Shown: positions 10,399-23,310 of the stretch, one piece after another
Layout of the letters: every line of letters begins with the position of its first letter
Position numbering within the stretch: position 1 is the first letter of the stretch
Translations under genes and position numbers: made by a program
The notes under the pieces: model-generated
What the model saw: the letters and a program-made list of their open reading frames with translations, nothing else
Database searches by the model: none
Told to the model about the DNA's origin: nothing
DNA from: Micromussa lordhowensis
Lineage: Eukaryota > Cnidaria > Anthozoa > Scleractinia > Lobophylliidae
Direction of reading: 5' to 3'
Assembly (NCBI GenBank): GCA_964020085.1
Contig: OZ026606.1
Coordinates: forward strand, 11,510,297 to 11,574,296
DNA length: 64,000 bases

Positions 10399-13300
10399 AT
10401 CATTACAGTTCATTACATTTTCACTGTTAAAGTTTTTTGCAAGTTATTTTTTTATTAGTACTAGTAAAGCTTTTTAAAAACTTTGCAAATATCTGATTAC
10501 CCTCGCTAAACGAACTACGCCGTGCTACACTAAAAAATGTACAAAGTTATCTCTATGTCAGCTGAAGGCGGCAATGTTAACGGCTGATCAAGTTTACAGA
10601 AATCTATATCAGCAGGAATGGCTTAAATGTTCGTAAAGTGACCTAAATAGCAAAGACGGTAGCCTGTGTTTTAATTACCAAAGTTGAAATTAAATAAAGC
10701 AGAACTCCGGACCAAAACTTTCAAAAACGAAGTGATCCACGAAACTCGGTTTCCTTTATCGGCCTACTTGTTCCAAATGACAATTTAGGCCAATGAGAAT
10801 TGCTTCAGCTTCAAAGAAACTTGCATCAAAGCTATAATTCGATATAATCATTTCAATTATATTCTAAACTGAAAAATGTCACAATATATTTGTCACTTTG
10901 ATTAAGTTTTCTTCCACGTGTGATAAAATGTTATATCGAGAGTTGCACTAGCTCTAATCATAAGTTACTACACTACCGGGTTTAACTCCTTCGTTTGAAA
11001 TACGCCGGGTCTTGAGGTTTGTTAATTCGAAAAGATCTTGTCGTTTGTTTTTGAGAATGATCCAATACGATGTTAAAGCATTACAGTAAAGTCCATTAAC
11101 CACTGAACATGCCTCAGCTCACGAATGGTAATGTGTAAATCAGCTTCCACAGGGAATTTTCTTGCGATTCTCAGATACCTTCCGTCAATGTGAATGTGAA
11201 TGTTTTAATTGCTACAAACTTGCTGCAGGCATTAATTATTAAGCTACAGCTGGCGACCAGCTTGACGGCAATACATAGGGCGAGTTGATAATTGTTGTGC
11301 GAGAAAACAAATTCCCGTACTATAGTGAATATTATTTACTGAAATTGACATCGGTGCTTTTTATGTGTATGATACACAGCTTGCGCCATTAAAATGAGTG
11401 AATTAATTAGACTACAATAGCCATGAAAACGATTTGAGTAAGATGACTTCAGTGGACATCAACCGTCATCATCATTGAATATAGATGATATCAAGAAGAT
11501 CCTTTACTAGTCGTAAACAAATGGGCATTGAAAATTTCAATTTGGTTTCAGCGTTTCTATAATACCGCCGAGTCGGTAAACTGTTGGTATCACTGGCATT
11601 AGCTGGCTGTAATCATTGATCAGTACATAAGTTCCACACAGACTAAGGCATTTTTGGCTAATATTTAGTCAGGATCAAAAGAGGATGAATTGTTCAGGAT
11701 ATAGCAACCCACTCTCATGAAGAAACATTGCACTTTCTTGTGAACTGACTCATTCTCTTTGTCTACTATCAAAGTCTCACCAAAGTTCGCGTCGCCACGA
11801 CCTCAGCGGAATCAGTCAAGTTGCCCTTAACACTGACAAACTGTGGTTTCTCTTCCGAGTGTTAAGTTGGTGAAATGCCTTTAGATCTTTGGGCATATCC
11901 GATCTTGTGGTGTTGCTGCTATTTATATACAGTAGGGCCCTCTCTCAAGATTCTTCTAGCCAAAATGGGAAGCTAAACTTCGTACGTGGGACGTTATCAA
12001 CAAGACATACATCAGGTCAAATACTTAGTTATTGATTGGCTTGCATTAGCTGCTTGTTATCTGCTGAAATATCACAGCAAAAAATGCTTGTCGTGTTCTA
12101 CACAAGCATATACAAAGCGATTGTTATGTAAATTGGCACATTTTGTTCTTTTAGCTTAATCGCTGACTATTTAAGAACTCTGTTATTAACTGTCTGTGTG
12201 AAAAAAAAAATCAAAGCTATTGTCTTACGGATAATACGCCGTCAAAACATCTTCTTCACTTGCAGCTATAACAAAAATACATTCAGTAACAGCTGTTCGC
12301 CCAGCGTGGATTTAATCGGATTACAAGGGACGTCTGGAATGTTTGTTTCCTTAACCTAATCACAGTGTTCTTCATTTCTAATTGCTGACAGCCGGTCTGA
12401 GAGTGTTCTAGGAAGATGAGGAGGGCAAGTTCTCTTTAAAATTATTTAACTGACGAGAATCAAGGGCTACTGATATAGGAAAGGTTACTTGGGGCTAGAA
12501 AACTCGATTTCTTTCTACTAAAGAATTCCTTGAATCTTGGTTTCCGTCTACGTACATACAGACATTCTATTTTTTTTAAATGCACCCTTTTTTCGTTAAG
12601 TCCATGGAATAACAGTGATCGGCTTAAAAACATCGTGGCTACCAAATTCTGTCCCTATTTTGTGCGTATTTTTCATTCCCATAATATAGTTTTGGTTTCA
12701 ATCGACATCTTTTAAACAGTTTGATCTTGGTTTCTTTTTATGGTTGTCCAATTTCAAGGTTTATTATGACTCCTTCCTTTCTAGTCGATATTTTAGATAA
12801 GTATCAGTCGGTTCAATTAAATAGCAAGTCAAGAACCACTACATTTGGATTAATACTTGGCGCGTGGAATTTTGAAATCTTAGTATTTGAAGGTTATCTT
12901 ATTTGTCAATGGCCTTATCTGTTTCCTGAACGTAAGGTTCGTATCTGTGTATTTGGGTTCGCACTGAGTGTGCTTCCCTTGAGAGTAAAACGTAGCTCAG
13001 ACTATACCTGACCTTCTCAGCTGACCTCATTACCATGTTGTACATTTGAAGGAATCTTCTGCTTACATTCTTATGCTCTTAGACGCAGATTCTAAGCTTG
13101 CACCAGTGAATCAAAAAATTGTAATATAATTATTATATAAGACTTCAACGAGGCTAACAAAACTGGTGAAACTTATAGAAATTGTGTTCTTTTTTTCATG
13201 GAAACCTTGTACAATAAAATCAACAGCCATTATATATCACGTGCATTTTTTCGCTTATCCTCTTGATGTAAGGACATCCTGCCTCATAATTTCTGCTCGC

Positions 13301-16300
13301 CAGGACAGATTTCATTTTCTTTTGCATACTGCTCTATTATCTCGACGAATATAACTAGTCTTTCTTCTTCTTTTTGAAATTTGATGATTCGGCCAGATGT
13401 AACGGAATACACACTTGTAAAAGCAAAACACACAAAACAAAGACAAAGTAACATAATAAAGCTGATTCAATGGGTATCATAAAACAAACCGCGCTTGGTT
13501 TGAACTGCGAATTGTAAATAAAGAAAAAATGGCTTAATTGACCACAAAAACGCAAAGACAGCTCTTAGGTTACGAAACACTGTGTATTTCCCTCACTATT
13601 CCGACTTTTCAAGCGATAACCTTCACGGAAGAAACACTTCAAAGTAGTGATCCAGAAGACCTCTATGTTCCGATTTGGATTGTGGTTGTCACAGAACCGT
13701 CTGCGGGTGAACGTCTAAGAACAGGGTCACCCAGACCCTCGGCATTAAAATACGCCAAGTTAGCGCCATACGAATTATGCAAGATGTGTATTAGGTTCTC
13801 CAGCAACAACCAAAACCACTACTAGATAACGAAACTGGAAGATGTTAAACCAGTCACTGGGCCAATTCTCCACCCTAGCACTTTGGCAATAAAATCTTTT
13901 GCCAGCCACTGACGGAGGCTAGAGGTGTCTCGGGTTAAAAGACTTACATCATCTGCCTATACAGCAGACAGGGCAATGCTACAGGATTAATTCTCGGGGC
14001 TTAGCCATAATTAATTGTTACGATATCACACACGCTCTTAACGCTCAAAGATGATAAAACAGACGAGCTGTTTACCCAGTGAATGCAAATGAAAAGCTAA
14101 GTCAGCCGGAAAGAAAAAGAATGCCTACATATTCTGATAAGATGTCAATAGCAAAAACAGGAAAACTTACCTGAAGAGACTTCCTCAAAAGCAATGTAAA
14201 TCCCTGCGGGTGGTCAGAGCAAAAGGGAGTTAATGCTTGGCCTAACAGGTTTATGTATCCCGACGTTAAATAAACTGACCACACACATGTCGATGATTTT
14301 GATTGGCTGTGGTTTGACATAATTACCCACCATGGTGAAAATAACTTATGTTTTGATAAAAGCTACAAACAGCACAATTTTGAGCGTAGTTCATCTTTTA
14401 GTCTCAGACAAAACAACAACAATTTAACTGGTAGTTAGCCACAAATCCGACCACGAGCTAATCAAAGTTTACTAACATTTTAACGGTCAACCACGTTTTC
14501 CCAAATAATATCGAAACACCCCAAGCCAACCCGGGGAATGATGATTAGCAACAGAATATAAATTTTAACAGAGGAGGTAAGTTTTACGGGAGATCAAAGG
14601 CACTTAAAACTTAAAACATTAATTGTAGTCACACACGTTGTTTGTTTCGCAAAATGGAAGTCACGCGATCAACTTAAAGAGCTAGTTTTTCTATCAATTG
14701 GGATTACGTTTTTTCCGGCCTTGGCTTCTCTATCAGAAAGTCTTTGAAAAAGTGGTAGTTTCTTTCCACGATTACGAAAAGATTAATAGTACAGGCGAGG
14801 CATAAAGAAACGTTTTTCGTGCAAGGAGCGCTTGAAGAAGATCTAGATTACGAAGCAGGTACTCAAATGATATCACAATACTAAGAAATAATAATAAGCA
14901 ACAGCGTTGACTAGTTACTAAAAACGATAGATTTTGTTATCATGAAAACGAGCTGATCAAAGTTAAGCGCCAAAGTCTACAACAAAAAGCATTAAAACGA
15001 TTTGAAATCTTATTTTTGTATTGTGAATTGACAAAATTTTCTCTGTGTAAAATATCCAGCTTAATCGCGTCTACTTACCAAGGTGCTTCCCCTACACACA
15101 ACGGTAGCAAAGAATCACAGCGAGCAAGAAATACCTTGAGAAAACAGCGAGAAAAATATCCCAGCCTCCTTGGACCTCCCTGAGCTACTGTTTTTTTTCT
15201 TGTCTCAAGAGGCAGCTGTCTTAGGGGGTGTGGCCTTGGGACAAACGCCTGCCTGATGTTATGAAAAATTATGCACACATCAGTCCTCGATAGATTAATA
15301 ATTCTTTACATCAATCTCAGCCACATCCAGTTGTTGTTTAAGATTCATAATCCGGTATAAGGAGACAGACAAATGGCCGTACTTTATCCATGCGTTATCC
15401 TTTATCGTTGTCCACATGGAGCGCTGAGTTTCTCCCATTTTTGTCCGTCGAAGCCTTATTCAGTCTAATAATTATCATAATTAACCCTTTATCAAAGTAA
15501 CATTAACTTGTCATATATAATTTCTTTAGTCTTTAATTTAAGCGACAGTGAAACTGAGAACTTGATACATTTGCATGGCTGGAGGCATGTTTTTCTACTG
15601 TTGACATTTTCAGTTAGTTTCATTTCATTTCGCAACGATAGGCAACGATATGAATGAGGAAATTATAATTTGGAAACCATGAATTAATATTAATGTTGGC
15701 CGCCCGTCAAAGAGGCTTTGCTAAATCTGTTGTATCTTGAGTGTAGTCCACGTCAAGAGTGCTTTGGATCACGTTTTCTTAATTTTTAATTGACACTTGA
15801 TAATATATCGCTAAAAGGCAAAAGAACGCTTGAACTGAAGAGCACTGCGTGGGTCTGCACTCAAAATAAGTGGTGTTATTAGACGTAACAAAACGTACAT
15901 TCATTAAGTTTATCAGTTATGTACATTCGTAAGCAAAAACGTTCTGTTTAGAAAGGGTAACTTCCAATGGTTCTAAAAGTACCCATGCTTCGATTTTCTG
16001 TTACGAATTCACCGAATTTAGTGCCATTAACCTTGTGTTCAAGGAACTCAGTCACGGCTTTTTCAGTACACGAACTTGAAAAATTTAAGTTGAACTTTTC
16101 AAGATGCACAAACCCTGGCTCCTTTAAAACTTTTCTCCTTGTCGCGGCCCTGACGGTGTAAGATGGACCCATTCATCTTCTACACTGTCAGATTCAAACT
16201 GTATGTAAATATCTCAGCCTATTTCACAACACCAGTACTGCTTTCGAATCCCTTTACGGTGGCCAATTCACATTATCAACTCCGTTGATAAAACCAAATT

Positions 16301-17560
16301 ATCGATTGCACTGACATGGGTTTTGGGTTTTAGCGAGAAATGGCATTTTATTCCTTTTTCACTTTATCACTTGCAAGGTTGGAGACACGGTTTTAATTCT
16401 ACTGTTGACATTTTCAGATAGTTTTATTTGATTTGCGCCTAAGGCAACAATACGAGAAAGTAAATATCATATCATAGAAACCATTTTCAATGTTAGTCTA
16501 CAGCTTCGCCTTGTAAGCCTTGCAAGGCGAGCATATTTAAATTATTTTTTAAAAAATTAAAAAGCCAGAATAAACCAGAAACATTGAGTGATGGGTATTT
16601 CCACTAAAATATTAATTTTGATTTTGACTACAAAGTGTTTTTGATGTGTTTGTCGTAGAGGGCATATGTCCGGAAATGATTGTTGAAAACGCGATCGCGC
16701 TTACTGACAGAATGATATTTAAACGGACCGTTTCTAATGAAAGACTGGGGGACTCATCAATGCTAGTATAGCTTGACGATATTAAAATTTAAACTTTTTG
16801 ACACTCCCCGAAATTGAGCGGAATGTCCAAGATCTTATGATCACCTGTGATTAAACCTGTAGTTTAGTCCAAGTAGGATGTCGTCTGAAATAGAAAATGA
16901 AAAGGTCTCGATGTTTTGCCTACTGGCAAATGAATTTCAAGCTGTGATGCGTAAGCTGTAAGTGACAGAGAACAATTATTTTGGAACTATTGCGATGTTA
17001 AGATGTGTTATGTACAGCTGTATGGACAGAGCTTCAAAGTTCTCTGCTCTCACAAAGTTTTAACATTTTTTTGGCAAGAGGGTTTTCTGATGTGATGGTT
17101 GTTCGAGCTCTTAACATAGCACAAATTCTTTGGTTTAAAGCAAGAGTTTAAAATATCGCCAAAGCGGCAATCATTTCCTGCACCCATGGTCTCCCACAAA
17201 AACATTAGAAACGTTCTGTTAGAAGGCGTTTTAGCTTGTAAACAAAGTACAGTGCATGATTTAAAAGTCTTACCTCCTCGGACAGTCGTATATTTGAAAT
17301 TCAGTCAGCTCGCACTAGCCTTCAAGACTGCTTTAATTGCGTATAACCTCACCGCAACCTGTTAGAGAAAGCCATTCGAGTGAATTATCACTATTCAGCA
17401 GTTTAAATCATGATCAGATATGTAAATACCTGGCTGTCGATTATCGTAGTAATTTAAAATTAATACCACACATGGAGTATAAGAAAGAAGCACAGCGCAG
17501 AATTCAATAATGTTTACGACTTAACAGAACACACGTGCAGCTAGTGACGATCTGTTAAAA

Positions 17561-17828
17561 GCCAACAGGAATTACATAGTCCTTGTTTTACTGTGGGAAG
17601 ACACCCTTTTTTGTTTATTCATGTATCGAGCGACAAACTGAACTGAACTCGATGATGACAAGATTATTCGGAAATGAAAAAGAGAATAATTCATGCCAAC
17701 AGGAATTACATAGTCATTGTTTTACTGTGGGAAGACACCCTTTTTTGTTTATTTGTGTATCGAGCGACAAACTAAACTGAACTCGATGATGATAAGATTA
17801 TTCGGAAATGAAAAAGAGAATAATTCAT
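17561..17828. repeat. 134-bp local tandem duplication, only in copy A
   Basis: Two adjacent copies start with gccaacaggaattacatagt at 17561 and 17695 (period 134) and are nearly identical. Duplicon B has a single copy at about 43991-44124, so this arose after the large duplication. Confidence 0.9.
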
Positions 17829-18061
17829 GACTGCGCGTAGATATGAATTTCCCCCCTAGCAATTTGGAGACAATATCCCACGCAATTAAGTGCTCGGTGT
17901 ATCTTGAAACAGCCATGTGTTGTTTTGCTTTTGATGTAAAAGTTTTAGTGAAGGTTTTAAATCGAGTTTTGCAATGATTCTAGTTATTCGCGGAACATTT
18001 TCCTGAAGGACAGCAAATTTCAACTCTTCAAAACTTCCTCAAGGCGTCCTTATTACGGAGA

Positions 18062-18515
18062 TAATAATACTCATGAAAAAATTACTCGATTCTGATTGGC
18101 TGAGAGCAGCGCAGTTCAAGTGTAACACCAATGCAAAAAGTGTAACACCGGTGCAAAAAGTGTAACACCAGTGCAAATTACACATCGTAATTCTGGATAA
18201 TGATTGGTAGAAAGACAATGAGAAATTTTGTAGGCCAACGATATCATGAAAAGCAGTGACAAAAATTTTGTACGGAAACTCTGAAAAATGTTTTCTCGAA
18301 TGCGAAAAAATGGCTTCAAGAAACGTCTTCTGGCAAGTTTTCTGCGCGAATTTTTTTCTTTTCATGTTTGTATTATTAATAAGTAATCATACGGTTTTTC
18401 TCGTTCAATTTGAAATTAATTTGCACCTGTGAGTGCCGAAGCGGCTCGTGCAATTTCAGCTTTTTGAAAAACTCACTCGTGCAAATTGATTCCAAATCGA
18501 ACTCGATTACCTATA
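18062..18515. mobile_element. ~454-bp insertion present only in copy A
   Basis: B reads straight through from ttacggag to aaaggtgacgatacc near 44350. A has ~454 extra bases at that point. The insert carries three tandem ~20-bp repeats (agtgtaacaccaatgcaaa and variants) at 18119-18178 and ends in a gtgcaa-rich segment. Its architecture suggests a non-autonomous element, and I recognise similar sequence as repetitive in corals. Clear terminal repeats were not found. Confidence 0.6.
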
Positions 18516-20333
18516 CAAAGGTGACGATACCTTGACAGGCGAAATGCATCGTATTTTTTGCTGAGTACTGAAATTAAACGATATCAAATCACCCGCAGCG
18601 CAAAGGCCATTACATACGTTGTATTAAATGCGCTAGATTATGCAATTGCAATTAAGATAAGCATTAGAAAACGTTTCATGGCATGCAAATGTCCTGAAAC
18701 GCTTAGGCGGGTGATATTTTGAATTATTTTGAAATAACACAATTTCAAATCGGTATTATCAAGTATCACTTAACACCCATGTTTATGTTTGCCCGTAATA
18801 CGAGGCAAATATTCCCTCTGCGTAACCGACTGTGATCGATCTGGCTGATTCAGAGTTTACTTAGGCTCGATTCAGCCTAAGTACTTCATGTATCCCTTCC
18901 ATATACACTATAATAAGGATAATTATACTATGGTACGTTCTAAATACACTATGATAAGGGATACACCAGGTACTTACCCGATTCAGTATATGCCGCTGTT
19001 CAAGGAATGTAGACCGCACACGAGAGAGCGGAGGAAATCGAGCCAAGAGATTACTTTGAAAGCTGATTTTTGAAGCCTTCAAATAATCGAGTTCATTTTT
19101 TAATCCATCTGAACCACACACAGTTTTTTTTCTTTCAATACTTTTACTTTTTTGATAAATAATATCAACCTTATTGAAATGTTCACTTTTTTACTTGCTG
19201 CATCACAGAAATGGCCATCATACTTTTTTTGAAGAGGTAAATTATTTTAAAACACCCATAATGATTTGGCAGTCAGTCTGTCATATTTATAAACTGCAAT
19301 TACTACATGATCGTATTTCTGGATTTTACATTACGTTTGATCAATTAAATTTTCCGACATTATGTTTGCTAAGGTCCTATTTATTTCATAGTCTGTCATT
19401 AGAGTGGTCTTCGCTGTCAATATATAACGCTTCTTTATAAAAAAGATAAAATTAATCTCAACAGGCCTTCTTCGTTGTTCTTTCTTTTCTTCTTCGTTGA
19501 ATGTAAGGGTTGAAAATTTTGGAGTTGGTTTCCCAAGCGCTTTACAGTGCGTTTACTGAAACCGGGGCCACTCTGACAATTAAAACCAATCAGAAGGCAG
19601 AACTGAAACAATAGATTTCAACATTTTCAAATCCAGCCAATCAAATGTCTAGTACAAAACAATGAAATCCCAACTTGTTCGTTGACTGGTGATGTTTAGG
19701 CGACTGCGGTGTCAAGCTCAAACCGGTAGTGCTTTCATGTGCTTACGGCTTTAGGAAGAATTATATGCTGCAATCAGTTCAATTCTTAAAACTTAACCAA
19801 TTTCAGCCTCGATATTCTTGAAAAAAAGATTTTTTTTACAAAATCAGAGTGTAACCTTAGATTAGCCTGATAACGTAAGTTCTCGATAATGAACATTAAT
19901 GGATTTCTGTAGATTTGCATTCTGTGTTTGCCGCACATTACCCAAACATTACTTTAAGAAGAAATCAAAGCGATTCTTTAAGCAAGTCACTTATGGTTTT
20001 CTCAGCGTCTTTTGTAGATCTCCAAAACGATTTTTAAGCCAAAGTAGTCTGCGCTCTAGCGACTAAATACATTGCATCAGTCTGGATAGGTGACAGATTA
20101 AAGGAAGAATAGACTAAAAGAATCGTAAGAAATTAAGACAATCGAGTCAAAAGATGAATTTACCTGCTGAGAATAATGAAGGATGAATAATGAAGGATAG
20201 TATTGGCACTGTCACTGTGTAACCTGTTGACACCCTGACAAAAATTCAAGACAAACCGAATTTCCAACTTCGTAGGCCGATCGGAAGTTCGTGCCGACCA
20301 AGAAAGCTATATAAATTCATTCTACACTACACG

Positions 20334-21151
20334 CATAGGCGTACGGGCACCTTTGGACCTAGGGGGGCGGTGACCTTATTGCCCGAAAAAATTTACACAA
20401 TGCCCGAAAGCATGTGTCAGTGTACAAACGCACTCAAACCGCAGTAAAAACAAAACGTTCACATTTCTGACGTGTAATGAACCTATTTTCATTCCCTACT
20501 TTTGGAACCTCCAAAGGAGACGAAAATTGGTTCGAAAAATCGGATATTTCGAGAAATCTGGGGTAACTACAGTGTTCGACAGAGGAGAGGGAAACGACTT
20601 ACGTTTCGAGTTATCGGGTGGTTCGAAAAAATCGAGACATCGGAATTAAACTGTAGTTATTTTGAAACCTCGCATAGTCTATGACTTCGATCGATTGCCT
20701 AGTAAAATCAAAAAGCTATAAAAGAAACAGTGAATTCTTTCTTCTACGTGAAGTTCAAGAAAATTTTAAAACAGCTCTTTGTGAATCCACTGAAAACGGC
20801 TCTTTTCAGAGCCACCACAAAAACGTCTAGGTCTTTGTTTGTTTTGATTATGTCATTCTTTTGTTCATGGAAGTAACGTCCATCTCGTGGATTTCTACGA
20901 AACACATGTAAACGATATATGGCTTTTACAAAACAAATTACCTGGATCGTTCGATCATTTGACCTTAATTCCGTCTTGACAAGGGAAACATCGGAGAAAG
21001 TAGCCTTCAAGTCTGGCTTTGACAGCCTTTCAGAGAGTTTTCTCCCGAGTACTTTTGCCCGAATCATCAGCGTTTTGCCCGAAAAATTTCAAAAACTTCT
21101 GTAACTGGGGGGGCTGCAGCCCCCCTCGACCCCCCGGCTCGTACGCCTATG
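20334..21151. mobile_element. hAT-like non-autonomous DNA transposon (818 bp) with 8-bp TSD
   Basis: The element starts cataggcgtacg and ends with its exact inverse cgtacgcctatg. It is flanked on both sides by actacacg (20326-20333 and 21152-21159). Copy B has an uninterrupted site (tacactgcgcggacag) at the matching position near 45312. An 8-bp target duplication and CA...TG termini are the hallmark of the hAT superfamily. The right end carries a C/G-rich hairpin (gggggctgcagccccc). An open frame at 20744-21067 on the minus strand (107 codons) shows no transposase motif I recognise. Confidence 0.88.
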
Positions 21152-22374
21152 ACTACACGGACAGAATTAGCGCTCAATTATCATGTTGGTTTCAATAGCA
21201 CCCCACGAACAGGCAGTTGATATGAACCCATATGAACACTATAATTTGCAATTGTTCCGTTCATTTCAAGACAATAATTTTGATGTTAAGTGACAAAGAA
21301 GGACAAATGAATCATAATTAAAAGTTCAGTAATGGATGTAATAGAGGTTTTATTATTATTGAACATTTTAATTCATTGCTTAATGTTTTTTCTAGTCACT
21401 ATGTTATTTCTTTGGAAGGCCAATAGCAGAAAAAGCCATTTTTTGGTATAATGAAAAAAGTATTTTGGCAAGTAAACTCAGTTAAAATACATATTATTTA
21501 TATTAGACTGAGTTTGAAATTCATCTATCTGTTTTAATTGCTAGTAACTTTAACTTTGTGCATTAATGTGAATACATCTGGAACACGTCAACATCTTAGG
21601 TTTTTACGGTCTGAAACAAAGAATTTCGTTTCAACGGGAGAGTAATCGAGCAGGAAACATGATCTTTATTTAATTTTGTCACTGAGACAAACTTTACTTT
21701 CAAATGAAGAATTGGGTTTCGTGCAGTAGTTGTTTCATAAAAGAACAATTTTTCTCCTTTATCGAAACATCCGGCTTCATTGTTTCATTTTCAACTTGTT
21801 TTGTTTGCAAACTCGCGACAAAAGGTAGTGAATTCATTAGTTTGCAATTTAACATTATATAGGAACAGGTAGCAATTATTTATGGCTTTATCACGAAACA
21901 AAAAAAGCATTTTCAGCTCTAGATGTACTAATAAATTGTGAATCTTATAATGACGAAAGTTTTCACAACCGGAAATTACTTAGAGACCGTAGGTAAAAGC
22001 TTGTCATGTATGTGCACGCTAAAGCAATTCAGTTATCCTTTCTAACAACATTTTCTTGTTCGTAAATATTCAATAGTTATAAGTAGGCTGTGTGTTTTCC
22101 CGTACTTCTGCTACCCTTTTGGTTTTCTTTCTGTCTTTCTGCTTTTGCTCCTCATCAAGCAATGGTTAACCCTTTAGATTGTTAGATTTCAGTCATAAAT
22201 CAGTCTTGCTAATAATTTGAATTTACTTGGACTTTGTTTTCATGTACTGATTATGCGTGTGTATTCTGTAATGTTTTCACTTTCCATTTCACCTTTACTT
22301 CATTTCTTTTCATACACTCCTGCCATCCTTTGAGTTCAGAGTTCAGAAACCCTGTTTTCTATAACATATCTTCA

Positions 22375-23310
22375 GAAACGAACGTTGAAGTGTAGCCAGA
22401 ACAGAGGATGTGGATGCCAGCTGTAAATATAGCAAAGATATCAGTGACGTCACCAAGCAGAGGACTATTGGCTGGTTAAACAAATAATTCTTTTGTTTAA
22501 CATTTTGAGCATTTAAATAACGAAAACAATGTTTGTAAGCAAATGCCTTCCCTATGTGCTTCGAATCTTACTACTTTAGTAATTTCTGGTCACTTCCAGG
22601 TATTCACATTTGTTCTAAAAAAGAGAAATAAATTGACTTAAAATTAATTCCTTACGTACCCGACTAATCAATGCAGACGGCATTTTTATTTTCGGTATCC
22701 AAATGTGTGTTTCCTGAAGGTTTTCTAAAGGGTCTTCAGGCAATATATATTCAGACGAATACAAATTTTATGATCATATTCATAGCGGAGTCTGGCGGCC
22801 GGAAGGCACGTCAAGCGGAACCCCATACCTATAGGAATAAAACTGACATGCATGTATAGAAATAGAAAGCCATGAAACTCTTTTTTCATGGTCAACATGG
22901 CTAGCGGCATGGATCGCGGGCGAGTGCGCCCTACAAAAAACAACGATGTGGCGCAACATGGCGCCCACACTCCAGCTTATAGGTGGAGCGAGGCAAGCCA
23001 CCGCGCCTACCTTTGTTTTGTGTAGTTTAAGATTATTCAAACTCAAAACAGAAGGCAAAAAATATTCAGAAAACCTCACAGCAAAGTTACAAGACTCACT
23101 TCAAATTTCTCTCTTATCCTGGGTTTATCTCAATCGGGCTTGGAAGAACCCGGCCCAGGAGATCTGTTTTTACGCTAGGCTAAATGCCTCTTTAGGCGGA
23201 TTTTGTTGATTTTCCAAATGTTGTATTAAATCTACTGTAAAATTAAGTGGTATAAAAGCTGCGAATGTATTTGTAACTATTAAAGCAACCCTCCTCTCCG
23301 ATCTAATCCA
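22375..23310. other. ~0.94-kb segment found in copy A only
   Basis: In B the shared sequence jumps from ctgttttctataacatat to gtcaa(g)ctcgtaatagaa within ~25 bp. A carries ~940 bases between those anchors. The insert includes a relatively GC-rich part (22790-23010) with overlapping open frames on both strands, none recognisable. It may be an insertion in A or a deletion in B. Confidence 0.6.

Noticed and set aside
15079..15300. Conserved minus-strand donor (caccttg|gtaagt; B at 41774) as a coding exon
   Set aside because: No open frame of useful length leads into it. It could be a leader exon, but nothing else supports that.
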